Source: Eurosta solidaginis (lineage: Eukaryota > Arthropoda > Insecta > Diptera > Tephritidae). Taken from it: 64,000 nt of DNA. Location: the NCBI RefSeq assembly GCF_040869045.1, contig NC_090320.1, positions 255,663,663 to 255,727,662 of the forward strand. The letters are read 5' to 3'. The translations under genes were made by a program, and so were the position numbers. Shown here piece by piece: positions 36,641-48,985 of this stretch; the first letter of the stretch is position 1, and each line of letters begins with the position of its first letter. The notes under the pieces are model-generated. The model ran no database searches and had not been told where the DNA came from. It worked only from the letters and a program-made list of their open reading frames with translations.

Positions 36641-36887
36641 AACTATTCCATTAAAAACTAGGTCATACTATATATCATATCATCAATGTCAGCCTCGTAG
36701 AGCTATAATTCAAGCTGTGATGCGAGGAGTGATGCTGGGAATTCATATTGAAGCTAGTATAGGTGTTTATCACTACACTTGGTGCCAGCATCACAGCATG
36801 ACAGCTTCAACATAAACACTGCAAGAAACTTTTTTTGAGAAGCATCACTCAAAGCTCGAGCTCCAATATGAATGCACCCCTAGGCGT

Positions 36888-37310
36888 TGTTGCCGTTGTT
36901 TTCGTAGCGACAAAGTCTCCCGTCGAAGGTTTTGGGGTGTTTATCGATGCTGATTGTCTTTTGCAGATATATATCCGGTACGTTTCGGTAACAAGCACCA
37001 TTAAGGTACAAGCCCGACCACAATTCCGACTGATTTAATATGACCACATTGAATTTTTAGGCCAATGCGCCCCCATCTGCTAGTCCCATGAGGAAATTGT
37101 GGCCGCCTGAGCCTCGCTTGCTTAAGAAACAGGATTCGCCACAAGAAGGTGAGGTTGTTAATTGGGTTGGAGAAGCCAAAACTTGTGTAGGCAACCCCTT
37201 GAAAGGGATGCGCTGCACACTCTCTTGAATCATTTGTATGTTTTAGTCACTTATTACGACAGGCATATTTTCCTCGGGTATATTACAAGCCCCATAACCC
37301 ACTGGAGGCA
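36888..37310 (-). mobile_element. LINE 3'-end copy with (CAA)n tail
   Basis: On the plus strand it begins gttgttgccgttgtt and continues cgtagcgacaaagtctcccg, gtacgtttcggtaacaagca, ccattaaggtacaagcccga, then ttgggttggagaagc and cttattacgacaggcata. I recognise this order as a very abundant tephritid repeat whose tail is (CAA)n on the minus strand. Only non-coding 3' sequence is present. The short piece at 4477-4560 starts the same way. Confidence 0.65.
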
Positions 37311-37984
37311 CCTTGTAATACAGAGCAGTTTTTTGAATTCCAGTTGTAGACTCATAACGCATTTTTTTAGTATCCTCACTCAATTATCATGCAAAATACT
37401 TTTGTAAGCCAATTTTAGTTCAATCACCAAATAAACTTAGGCAATATATTTCCTATAGTTGAATATCACAACAACAATGCACAGTAGATCTAAAGGAAAT
37501 ATCCTACCATATTCAAAAAAAACTTGCGAATATTTCTACCACAGTATACAATTATTTGACGCCGATTCTAACGAAAAATTCCAGTAAAAGTAAATTTACC
37601 AAAAAGGAAAACCTTACAATGGAAATAAAAAATGTTTTCCACCTAAGGTTTTTTATTAGCACAGTAAGCCAGCGGAGCTCAAATGGAACGCAAAATATAC
37701 CTACATTTACGAAGACGTTGGTTGCTAGAGTTCAACGCTGTTAACCGATCAAGCATATGAAACATATTAACTTACATACGTATGTAGAATGTCTGATGTG
37801 ATGAGCCAAGTAAAAATGCAGTATGGAATGTGAATTAAAAAAAAAAAACCCCCCCAAAGCTATTGAGGTAATTTTTTTGATGGAAGCGTAAAAAAACATT
37901 AGGAGGAACAGTTAAATTGGTTAAGAATACTTAAATAGGTACCTGCCAGCGTTGAATTGAAATAAAAACTATTTTGTGTGTGAG

Positions 37985-38660
37985 CGAAACACTTTTCTGC
38001 AGGCTGAGTAACGCGGCATTGCGTTTCGCTAAGGAGGTGATAGGCAGTATAAAACTAATTGCATTGACATAGCATTGAAAAGATAGAACTTGTGCGATAA
38101 TTTCTTGTTAATGCAAACACAAATTCAGCAGAACACGGTTTGTGAGCAGATTTTTCTGCAGGCTAAGTAATGCAGCCGTTTTAGACGGTTAAGCGCCAAT
38201 TAAGTAAGTAAGTAAGTAATGCAGCGCTGCGTTGTATTAAGGCGCTCATCGGGAGTATGTAAGGAATTGTTTTGACGTACCAGTGTAACTCTGTAGCACA
38301 ATAACTCAACAGCGCCGTGCCAGATGTTCCATTGAGCTTCTTTTAGGAGGCAATCGCTTGTGAGACGATTTTTTTGCAGACTGAGTAACGCAGCGTTGCG
38401 CTGCATTAAGGCGCTGATCGGCAGTCGATGTACTAATATAGTTCGCTAGCCGATGTACTAATATAGAGCCATGGTACATTTAGCAGGCAACGGATTGCCA
38501 GAAGATACTTTCTGTACACTGAGCAACGTTGAATTGAGTTAAGATGCTGATTGATAGTATGCAAAATTGAATTGCTTTAACATACCGGTGTAAATCAGTA
38601 GCGCAAAAACTGAACCGGGATATGTTACGTTTGGGAAAATACCCTCAGTAGGCAACGGCT
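37985..38660. repeat. Degenerate tandem repeat with TTTCTGCAGGCTGAGTAACG units
   Basis: Units recur near 37995, 38150, 38370 and 38505. They share ttttctgcaggctgagtaac, gcagcgttgcgctgcattaa, ggcgctgatcggcagta and taccggtgtaa(a/c)tc blocks. The period is roughly 150-220 bp with gaps. The segment gcagcgttgcgctgc is an imperfect palindrome. Not recognised as a named family. Confidence 0.65.
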
Positions 38661-41600
38661 TACTTAAATTACTGAGTAGGAGACACAATACCTTTCACAA
38701 TACCAGCGAAAATCGCCACTGATAATTATTAACGTAATATACCTCAAAATAAAATGACCATCAGCGACGTTTGTTAAGAGGCGAGCTTGGCACTCAATTG
38801 ATCTAGCGCACTCAATGGCGTCATTGCGCCACTGTCACAGGTTCGCCGATTCTATGTGGTATCGAGCTATAGTTCATTTGCGCCAATTTGTAAGCATTTG
38901 ACCTTAGCAAGAAATAGCTAGCGCATGGAAAATTGCGGAATTACCCACCCCTAAAACATATCATTTGAAAATTGTATGCACAGGCGCTTTTCAAGCACAC
39001 GCGCACGCACATACGTAACACAAAAATGCATAGGCGCCCACAGCCCACAATTAACTGTAGCCTATCGGCGATATGCGTATAGACGGCCTGTTGATAGTCG
39101 CAGCGTAGAAGGCGCAACTAAACGAGCAATCATGTGCGCCGGGAAATACGCTTGTTAGACGATGCGTTGAACAAAAACAGCTATGCGCAAAAGGTATAAA
39201 ATGCAGAAAATACAAAAAACTAAAAATGAAGCATTGAGAAAAGTGCAAAAAATCGTTTGCTAGTAAAACAAATGTAACCGAGCTTAGCGCTGTCTAGTGA
39301 CTATTGTTAGGCGGCGGCTGAGTAAGCGCTGTAGCAGCAAAATTCACAGCAGTCATGTGAATATGAAGTAAAGAGTGAAGAAATAAAACCAAAACTAAAA
39401 ACAAAACAATTTTGTAAAAATTTTGCTCGTTTGTCGTACGATTGCTGAATGGTTGAATAGTTGGTTGGTTACTGCTTGCCATTGCTTCCAGCAAACAAAA
39501 CGATTGAAGCGGTGAAAGCGTCGCTTGAATGCTTGAATGCCTGCGCGCTTGAATGCCTGATTGGCTTGGCATGTGTGATAAATCTCGTTCGCATATAGTT
39601 TTGTTGTGATGCTGTTGCTATTGCTGCAGGATAAATAAAAAGCTTGTTAGATGCTGCTGAATAAACGAGCGCAGTTGCCCGTTATACACCCATACACACG
39701 CGCAAGCACGCATGAGCAACCGCTTGTGAGATAGCAAAATAACAAAAAAACAAAAAATGGATGCTAGAAATTGTTACGTATCGGAATGGTGTTTGCAATG
39801 CAGCTACAGCAATTACAACTACAAAACAAAAAAGTAAAAAGAAAACAATAAAAACGCCAGTCAACCACAACCAAAACGCGCATCACACCACAGTTTTAAC
39901 AATGTAGCGGTAGCGCAGCAAGCTGACAACATTTTTGTGACCGCCAACTTTGCGTTACATCTCAAATCAAAAGCGCGCATCTTCATCATCTCACCGCGCT
40001 AACTAAGCAACAATTTACAAGCTATAATGTGTGTTTGATTGTCTGCTTGCGCGTTTACATCCATCCTCCGCTAGTTAACCGCAATGTGACTATGCACGCG
40101 CGCTTATCTGTTTACTTGCATTCATTGTCTGTGTTGCATTTTTTTGTTGGCTTTGTTGAAACTCGCGTTTAACTTTTGTTTCAAGGAGCGCGCGTGCGCA
40201 AGTTTTATAAGTAGGCCTGCTCTATTGTTATTGTTGTAATATCACTTTTTATACTCTGTTGTGATAGTGCGCATAAGAGTTGTTGTTTTTGAAAAGGTAC
40301 CTCCTTGGAGGTTTTGATGTGCTGTTTCGGCTTTTTTATAGAATTTGTAAAATTTGGCTATTATATCCTTTGCGAAAGTCGTGCTGCCGCAGATGAGACA
40401 GACCCACTCCATCTTCAGTGGCTGCTATCAGTCGTGTCGAGTATGAATAATGAAACGACATGGAGTCGAAGTCGCCTTTGCATTTTGGAACTACCAGGAA
40501 ACGCGTCATTACTTACCTTACGTGGAAGATTGTTACATCGAGGAGTTGGATTTACATATGCATTTATCACTGGGCTGCATTTTGTAGCCAGTCATATTTA
40601 GGTAAACACTACGTAGTTCCGAATTAAATTACACCACCAGTACCTTTTTTTATGTTTGCCATTCAAAGTTCCTTTACGTGGCATTGCGGATTTGAAGACG
40701 TGACTCAGGTAGCGTATGGTCACTCCTACTGCAGCGTTCGCTGCTTCGGTACTGTTAACTATTTGTTTAAGCCCGCTTGTACAACAAGGGTGAACTTTGT
40801 AACATTGCCCTTAGAAGCGTTCTATACTGCCTTCCTGCGGGGCGCTCTCATTGTCTGACTTCGCCATGAGCTGTTAAGTTGAAACGTGCTGTAGTTATGG
40901 TCACTACCCGTAAAATGTTATATCTAACTCCATCAAGGCGCGTTTAAACGGGATAGAGTAACCACACCTGAACGGCAATATGTCGGGATCATGTCGGTGT
41001 TCAAAATGGCCAACCAAAGCTGGTCGTACAGCTTTGATATTAATTTTCCTTTGCGGTCAGTCTGGGATATTTGCCATTTAAACAGATCTGCGGTGAAAAT
41101 CTCGAGTGATGACCTCGAGTGGTTACCAGTTTAATCCAGTAGATTGTTAAGTTATTTTCAGTTTCTTTGAGCTCTTGAACTGTATAATTGGCAAGAGTTA
41201 ACCATAAGGAGACATTTTGACGTTGCCAGCGTTCACGATCCAGAGCGCGGCAACGCCTGTCACATCTATATACGTGTCAATCACTTCTGACTCTATACGA
41301 TTTGCGGATGATCCCATAGCTGATTGCATTACTAAGAACCAGTTGGTAGTTCTATTTTGGCTGCCTTGAATGTAGATGGTAATTTGCGCACTTTTTGTCT
41401 TTTGCAAAAGCAAGTGCCTCTCTGTAGGTACTACATGCTCCAGACCCTGGAAGGTAATCAACCTTACGTGACTGGTGGTACCTTACGCCTCTGATTGCTT
41501 ATCGGAGTCTGTTGGCTATTCTAGCCTTGCACTTCTTATGTTAGGGCCTTTGAAGTCTATTATCGATACCCGTAGCCTAGACATCTGAAGCAGCGCTGCA

Positions 41601-42393
41601 CATTGCAGACAGGTCATACTGATAGGACAGCAAAAAAAGATAGCATATAAAATCCACAGCTAGCTATAAAATGTTTGGTACTATCTATACATACATATAC
41701 ATACTTTTTCTTCTTTTATTTCCACCCAAGCAGGGGCTCTGCTCATATGATTTTGTTTTCTACCCACAAACACGGCACTATGTAGACAACAATAACACAC
41801 GACTGTGTGACAACATTGCATGTTATTCTACACCTTGACTTTGGGCCACCAACAAACGGGCGTTGGTTATTGTAAAACGTAGCTGAATCATATGAATGTT
41901 TGTATGTATATGTGTGAACAATGCGTGCAATTGTGCCAATACAAAGTTGCAATTTATATACTTAACTAGTATTACATATGTTCTTGTAGCTGTTGTTATT
42001 GTTGTTCTTTTACATAAAGTTTGTTGCAATTGGCTATGCAAGCGCTAACGATGAGGTGAAATTGTTGAACGATTGGCCAATTTAATTGTAATGATTGTTG
42101 TTCGCAAGAGAAAAAATGCTTAGCTGCAAAAATATGTCCACGCACATGTGTACATACATACATATGTGTATAAAAATCTAAGCATTTGTGAATATGTATA
42201 ACAATTGAAGATGTGCAACAAATGCGATAAGGAAAAAAAAATTAAATGCTTGTCATAGCGTTTTGTTTGTTGAGTACAATAAATGCTGTATGGTTTAAAT
42301 CTCAAACGTACTTAATAACAAGCTTTCATAGTTAGCCGGACATCATAACTGCGTACAAAATAACAAACTTTTGCCCATGCACACGCACACATA
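38661..42393. other. Presumed intron, nothing recognised
   Basis: Long non-coding stretch. Positions 38950-40250 are less AT-rich with CA- and GCGC-containing segments. Frames at 40305-40601 (plus) and 41198-41461 (minus) lack any recognisable domain and may be worn transposon sequence. No RNA gene seen. Confidence 0.35.
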
Positions 42394-42800
42394 CCTTTTT
42401 ATACCCAGATGTACTTCTGCACAGGGTATTATAACTTTGATTGGATAACGGTTGGTTGTACAGTTATAAAGGAATCGAGATATAGACTTCCATATATCAA
42501 AATCATCAGTATCGAAAAAAATTTTCTTGGGCCATGCCCGTCCGTCCGTCCGTCTGTCCGTTAACAAGATAACTTGAGTAGATATTGAGATATCTTCACC
42601 AAATTTGGTACACGAGCTTATCTGGACCCAGAAAAAAGTGGTGTTGAAAACGAGCGAAATCGGACAATAATCAAGGCCACTTTTTGATATCCAAAACTTG
42701 GAAAAATGGAAAAAATGCGATGATTCAAAAACAAATGCCGCTAAGCCAATAAAATTAGGTTGGCTATACATTAAGGGTCCAGTTGGTTTTATTCGTAAAG
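42394..42800 (-). mobile_element. Fragment related to the 2-kb non-coding repeat
   Basis: Plus-strand order is tttatacccagatgtacttc, aactttgattggataacggt, gacttccatatatcaaaatc, then tccgtccgtccgtctgtccg and ataacttgag. This matches, reversed, the end of the copy at 50289-51836 and precedes the part retained at 5057. It carries on only about 200 bp past the TCCG block, so it is truncated or a divergent subfamily. Confidence 0.6.
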
Positions 42801-43149
42801 CAAAGGGATTTGACCTTTGAAATTTTGCACATAAGTTCTAAGGGAGTTGCCCAACGAGAATAAGTGAGTAGTTTTTAATTGTTATTAATAATTTACTAAT
42901 AATTGGTTGTTAAAGTTACCATGGTATAATTATAACTTTCTATCTACATTCGAGCACTTTCACAAGAATTTTATACATAAGTCCACTTGAAATATTCGTA
43001 ATTGAAAGACGTTGCACGTTTGATTGTGCGACATTAAGTCTCCTCTTTATTGAATAAATTATTGTCTTTTATACTAATTTACTTAACCTATACATTTGTA
43101 AATATCTTAATACTAATAACTAAAAATAAGTACATAGGAAATGGGTTAT

Positions 43150-43225
43150 GCATACATGTACGTTTGTATACAGTCTTTGTATACATGTAGCTTTGTATGC
43201 ATAACTCCATACATGTAGTTTTGTA
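43150..43225. repeat. Three short tandem units with CATACATGTAnnTTTGTA
   Basis: catacatgtacgtttgtat, atacatgtagctttgtat and catacatgtagttttgtac occur in sequence about 30 bp apart. The plus strand is CAT/TGT-rich as in many fly intergenic regions. Confidence 0.6.
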
Positions 43226-43703
43226 CAATTTGCAGCGTTAGCAGATCAGTTTGAATATTTTGGTATTTTCCCACAATTAGTTGAATGTTTGTATGTATAT
43301 TACAATGGGTTGTGTGTTTATATGTATAATTTATTAACTGTGATATGTGTCTCATATTCGGCATTCCGTGCCGTCTGGGTTAGTTCAATAATTGTAATAT
43401 GATTATTACTAAAATAAATTTGAATTTGTTTATGCGTAAAGCCGCAAGTATGTTACAGTAGGTGTGGCATATAATGATACAATACAGTGTGTGACGTATA
43501 ATGCCACACACTCTATATTGTTTAAAAAAACAACAAACAACTATTTTCATTTGTTTGAATTTGCGTATTATTGTAATTTACTGCTTGCTTGGTGCTTCCA
43601 GATGCTTTAAATAGTACCAACGAATCAAAAATATTATAAATAGTACCAACGAGGAAAACGAACCTTTTTCATTCAACTCTGTATATTTTATTTTCACGAA
43701 AGG

Positions 43704-43735
43704 ATAAAAAATAGCGCCTGTGGCGCTTTTTTTTT
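43704..43735. other. Perfect GC-rich hairpin flanked by A and T runs
   Basis: aaaaaatagcgcctgtggcg continues cttttttttt. Arms AGCGCC and GGCGCT pair across a TGT loop, and the outer A run can pair with the T run. It resembles a bacterial-type terminator, but in this nuclear context it is more likely the remnant of a hairpin-ended element or chance. No gene ends here. Confidence 0.4.
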
Positions 43736-45477
43736 TAATAATTTACGTTTATTTCATAAAAATTTTAAAGTTTGACTAAAAAACTCGCAACATCGCACAT
43801 ATAAGCCTTAAACCACATTGAGTCGTTTTTTATTTATATATATTTTAATGTCTGGTAGCACCATATTTGCTCAATTTACTGCGTTTTCTTGCATTTTTTC
43901 GGTAACTTTAATATTAAATTGTAATCAAACTAAAGGCCTCCTGTGGGTAGGGGTGGAGTTTTTGGAAAGGGGGGACTATCCTCCACTACCAAAATAAACG
44001 AAATCGCTTGTAAGCTACTACTACTTTAACGTTTCAAGTGCACAACTGGGTATTTAATGTGCAGTTTAAGCCAAACTTAGACGTTCTTACGTGTTATTAT
44101 TGTAGCTGTTGAATGCGCAGGTCATTAAAGCGGATATGCTACTGTTAAGGAGGAAATATGCTGCAGAGTTTACAATTTTATTTTTTGCTTTTGTGTAAGT
44201 AAGTGTGCTTGTGTATCTTAGAGGCGTTAGAATGTTGTCGCTTAGTTATGAAACAACCAACAAAAGTAGAAAAAAAAAAAATTCAATAAAATTGTTTTTT
44301 ATTTGATAAAAGTAGCAGATAAAAAAATATTATTGACTGCAAATGCTATTAAAAGTTATTTGAGTGTTGACACCTTTCAAATGTGCAACAAATTTTAGCC
44401 TCATTAACTTTTTTATGAGCCAAGTTAGTTCGCAGCTACGTATTGAAGTTATGTAATTAAATAGCTGCATTAAAGCGAATATAAATTTTATTTTATAGCA
44501 GTTTTATTTTTTAGACAATGTACTACCATATGAGTTTAGATGTAAGTATTTGACTATTACCTACTTATGTGCATAATTTTAAGTAAATAACCGGAGTACA
44601 ATAAACTAAATTTCAAGCTCTTTTGAAAGGACATTTACCACTAGGCATGCAAATTCTTATACACGTTAATATTAGCATGCCATTGAAGGTGGCGTTCTGC
44701 TACACGTAGCGAGACCTTGAGATATTCACAGCCTTGCCCTTACAGCAAGCGCATTCTGCCGCACACAGCAGAATTTATTGAACTTTTTTACCAACATGCC
44801 ACACCCTGATATACGTAGCGTTTTAAGCTAAATTCATTGAGAACTATCCCCCTAAGAAGCTTGATAATAGTACCATGAGAAAATGCTTATCGAAATTATT
44901 TTCGCGCTACTGCTAGAAAAACAGGCAGTGCTTGCTGGATAGGCTGTATTAATGATTTGTTATTTGTCTCGTTTTTGGCCGTAAGCATCAAGAATAACTA
45001 AAATTTTGACTACAAAGGGCAGGTTAAGATTCCTGAGGATGATTTCAGATTGAAGTCGAAATATTGAATATTGAACTCAATCAAAACTTGTTAGTTATTA
45101 TGGTTTGTCATATTAACGAAAGACTTAAGATGCAAACTTTTTCACATATGTCGCAATTTTATACGGCTATTTCAACAAGTCGTGCGAATTAGATTTGAGA
45201 ACCTACATTGTTGACCAAGCTGTACGCTTATGCGAACTTTTCGACTCTCTTCTGATGGTTTCAGTATTAAAGTGCTTGTAAAAAGTCCGCGAGTTCATGT
45301 TTTTGTAGTGAAATAAATTAATAATATATTTATGCAATTTGCTCTTATTTAACATCAAACTAAAGAAAATAATTATTTTTGATAAATATGTAACATGGTC
45401 TTTATAACCGATTCTGCTATCCAGCTCTATGAAGGGTGCTCTCATTCAAAATTTAAGAAAGATAGTGTAACGGCTAT
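43736..45477. other. Presumed intron, nothing recognised
   Basis: AT-rich sequence with no supported gene or named repeat. Confidence 0.35.
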
Positions 45478-45765
45478 CTTGGTGTGGTGGCAGCGTGCCT
45501 CGCCTACCACCCCGAAGATCCGGGGTTCACGCCCCGTGCAAAGCAACAAGGTTTTTCAATGAAAAGAAAAGTTTGATAAGCAAGGCCATGAAAAGTTTTT
45601 CAGTTAAGACTCATTTGCCTTGCAGATGCCGCTCGGAGTCGGCGTAAAATATGTTGGTCTCGTCCTGCTAATTTGTAAAAACTGAAAGGAGCACGACAAA
45701 AATTGGAAGAGAAGCGCACCCATTTATCTCTTCGGAGGCTGTCGCTCCTTGTATTTATTTATTTG
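45478..45765 (+). repeat. tRNA-derived SINE with Pol III A and B boxes
   Basis: The head contains an A-box-like TGGTGTGGTGG (45480-45490) and a B-box-like GGTTCACGCCC (45524-45534), spaced as in tRNA genes. The body has aagcaacaaggtttttcaat, ttgccttgcagatgccgctc, ggagtcggcgtaaaatatg and gaggctgtcgctcc, ending in a TATTTATTT tail. The overall order matches an abundant tephritid SINE as I remember it, with a central deletion. Pol III would transcribe it, and a LINE would mobilise it. One B-box position deviates from consensus. Confidence 0.75.
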
Positions 45766-48189
45766 GTCTAATTTTAAGTGTTTATAATATGTTCTAGAAT
45801 GGTCTTAGACAATAGAAATAGCGGAAACGTCAAATCCAAATTTTTTTACTAATAAAAATATGATACAAATGTATTAAAAGTACTGCTACACTAAAAAAGT
45901 GGTATGTGCATTGAACTAAACCCATGTACCGAAAAAGTCGTAACTGAACAAAATTTTGGTTCGCAAAATTGAGCTAAAAACCTTACATCACCGTTTGTAA
46001 ACTTTCTAATGTTTCTCTACTATCAATAACAAAAACAGTTGTATAAAGCAATTTGAGCATGTCTCGCTAATCAAATACAGATAATAATATTGATATAATA
46101 GAGAACATCGGAAGTACTGCCTATAATAACAATGATATAAACCCTAAGCTCTTGGAGCATGCCTACCATTATTTTACACAATTTTGGAGTAAAAAGCATA
46201 TAGAATAAGTATGTATCTTAATGGTGAATAAAGGAATAGCAACAAAAAGGCAACAGTTAAAGGCATCTGCCTTTACTCTAGTGCAATGTATGCATGTTGG
46301 AGATTTGGAGTACAATACTCAGCACCCGGGAAGCTAGCCGATGAAGAAATGAAATTCAGAAACATGTCCTAGTAACCATCGCCGTTTGCAAACTTTGTAA
46401 TTTTTCTCTACTATCAATGATTAAAACCTTACAACTAAATTAAGGAACTGAAAGTATGTATTGGCTCTACTTTTGGCTGCGCCTCACAGGTGCAATATTA
46501 TAATGTAGGATTCATAAAACATTGCAGTCTTATTTTTTTAAATAAAAACTTCTTACATTTAAAAGAACAAAAATATATATTGCATGTCGTTATTTATAGA
46601 TATAGGGCGAGCTTCTCTGATATTAAGAATGAATTAATTTTTTAAATTTTATTTGTCTAAACAATTTCTTAGCACAAAGTGCATGATACTACCAGGAGTT
46701 CTAGGATGCCAATATAATTTTTTGACACATCCAGCACGTCAAACGAAGTTTGTGTATGGTGGGAACGTATACATTGCACTAGAACAACTATATACCAAAA
46801 CTTAACCTAAAATTTGTATAGAAATTTTGCAGATAATTCAAGCAATTTTCAAATCATTGATAGTTTCATATTCAAAAAAATTGTGAAGCAGTGAACATCA
46901 AATTTGCCCCTTTAATCTGCCAAATAAATAAAAAATTGTGACTCCATATAAGTGGAGCTGCTTTGAAAAGTGAACATATTACACAGATTCTTGGTAATCT
47001 ACGAAAAAATATGCAAGACTACAAGAACACCCTATTGCGAAGGTCTAATATGAATCCGAACCAAGCATATCAAATAACAAAATACGATGATAAATTATAA
47101 AAAATAATTGATCAATATTTTCTTTAGAGTAATGACAGGATTGAGAAGAATACCGTTTGTATTTACATTTCCTACAATTCTATATATTCATATATGAGCT
47201 AACGAAAGATTTAAGCCACGAACTTGGCAAAAGTGAGTTCTCAAACTCTTAGAAGAGAAACGTTTGATTCTTTCTACTGATGGTTCTCAGCTAAGTGCAA
47301 GTAAAGCGGATCGTAGTCTCAACTGACTGACTCATTTGCTTCTAGAATAATAGAAATTTTTAGAGCAGCTTTTCGGCTTTTGAACTCGCAAAACAATCGG
47401 AACGGTTCTAATCTTGAACCGTTTTTGTTTTTGTGAAAATCTATCATTGATTAAAAGTTTTCAAGTCCCAGCACTCTTACCTATGTAAATTTTTTGGAAC
47501 CATAGTTATTTTTATTTTTTTAAATACATTCTCATTCCAACATTCTTGTCTAATTGATCTATTGATGTTAGCACCTGAAAACGCTTGATAGAGTACCTGT
47601 AAATCATTAATACCACTTTGGAACATTTTGCCAACTCTGTAATTAGATGGTTTCATGATTGCCCATGAGGGAAAAAACTTACGTTATGTGCCACAGACAG
47701 TTGTGTTAACTTGGAAATTTTCCTTCGAGATTCAAATAAACTCCCGATAACCGAGTGACTGAAACTTTGAACGTAGCTTGGAATAATAATAATTGGGATA
47801 ATAAGAAAATTCTTCCAAGTTGAGGAGTCTTGAGATCGAGTTTCAAGTAATTTTCGGTGGTGGAGGCCACAATCTTCACGCTTTTTCTCATTTTGACCAT
47901 GGGATTCTATTATATTTGCTCAACATGTAGCTTTTAGTAAGCAGTTTCCGGAGACAGACAAATTTTGTTGCGGTGCCGAGGGTTTAAAAATACACCTTCA
48001 TCTACTGAATCGGAACCTTATGTCAAAGAAGGAGCTTTTAGACAGTTTTTAAAATTTTTCATACGGCGTATCGGCAAAAATAAAGGAACGAATGCCCACT
48101 CCTCAGAAGTCTGACGTACATCTTTTGTTTTACACTACACTTCTTCGGCCTGAAGCAAAGCTCTGTTTTTCTGAAACCTTTTAATTTTT
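45766..48189. other. Presumed intron with a small internal duplication
   Basis: No gene seen. Two segments about 390 bp apart (near 45988 and 46378) share catc(a/g)ccgtttg(t/c)aaact and tttctctactatcaat, so part of this interval is an old direct duplication. Confidence 0.4.
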
Positions 48190-48985
48190 CCATTATTATT
48201 GGACTTCGTGGGCATAATTGTGGTGGAAGGTTGATGCCGGGGTGCAGAAATGGGAGAACATATTATTAACAGGTATACCGGTTGGTTTCAAAGAACTGTA
48301 AGGTATCGAGTCTGCTGTTTTTTCTATCGATTCAGAAATACGTATATCTCACAGGTTGCTATATTATTGTCGTGCCTTTTATGTGGAAATTGTAGCTGAA
48401 GCCGCATCAGGCATCAGGCGGCGATGAAAGCAATAATCTCACACAGTACTTCATCAAGAATTGCCCTGGAATGCAAAGAAACATTGGAAAAACTTCGCCC
48501 AGGCCGGATCATAAATCAATATTTGGGTCGCTGTCATGAAGGGATAGAAGATAATGAAAAGGCCAATGAGTTGGCAACGGAGAGTGCATCACTCGCTGAA
48601 TCGATGGTAGACGTCGTTGTTGTTGTTATTGTATTTAATATAACAACAACAAAATAGTAGACGTTCCAATCCACTTGGGTGAAATCAAAAGGAGACAGGG
48701 GTTGCATATGATCCATCAAGCCGGAAAGGCGTGAATTGAAGCGGGGATGCAAAATTAAATTTATTAGACTTACAATTTGGCCCATATTTCTGAAGAGAGA
48801 ACACTTAAGGCTCACGATAGGCTTACCAACTGGACACTGTCTGGCGAAAGTGCGAGATGCAGGAAGAAACGGTTGAGCTAACCATGTAAGGGGCGGCAGA
48901 ATTGCCAGATATCGAGGCAACAATTAAGCAAGGTTCTATAAAACTTCTAGTATTTGTGATAACATAAGCCAAGACATCTAATTGG
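48190..48985 (+). pseudogene. LINE RNase H-domain remnant
   Basis: Plus-strand frames give a damaged RNase H region. It includes ALECKETLEKLRPGRIINQY and GIEDNEKANELATESASLAE, matching the INxYWVPGHEGIxGNExADELA motif of LINE-encoded RNase H. It resumes after the 48615-48656 insertion with VPIHLGEIKRRQ. Upstream there is VFSIDSEI then AEIVAEAA in other frames. The frame is broken by stops and by the insertion. The conserved histidine-bearing GHEG reads CHEG here, and several catalytic acids cannot be traced. Non-functional. Confidence 0.65.
48615..48656. mobile_element. 42-bp hairpin insertion with 8-bp target duplication
   Basis: GTAGACGT occurs at 48607-48614 and again at 48657-48664. Between them lie 42 bp with perfect 13-bp inverted arms TTGTTGTTGTTAT (48617-48629) and ATAACAACAACAA (48640-48652) around a 10-bp spacer. 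Removing the insert and one repeat rejoins the RNase H remnant. An 8-bp duplication is the hallmark of hAT elements, but the GTT/CAA arms also recall LINE tails. Origin unresolved. Confidence 0.65.

Noticed and set aside
40305..40601. 98-codon frame on the plus strand
   Set aside because: Begins at a non-ATG codon, with no recognisable motif. It could be worn transposon sequence, but I cannot support that.
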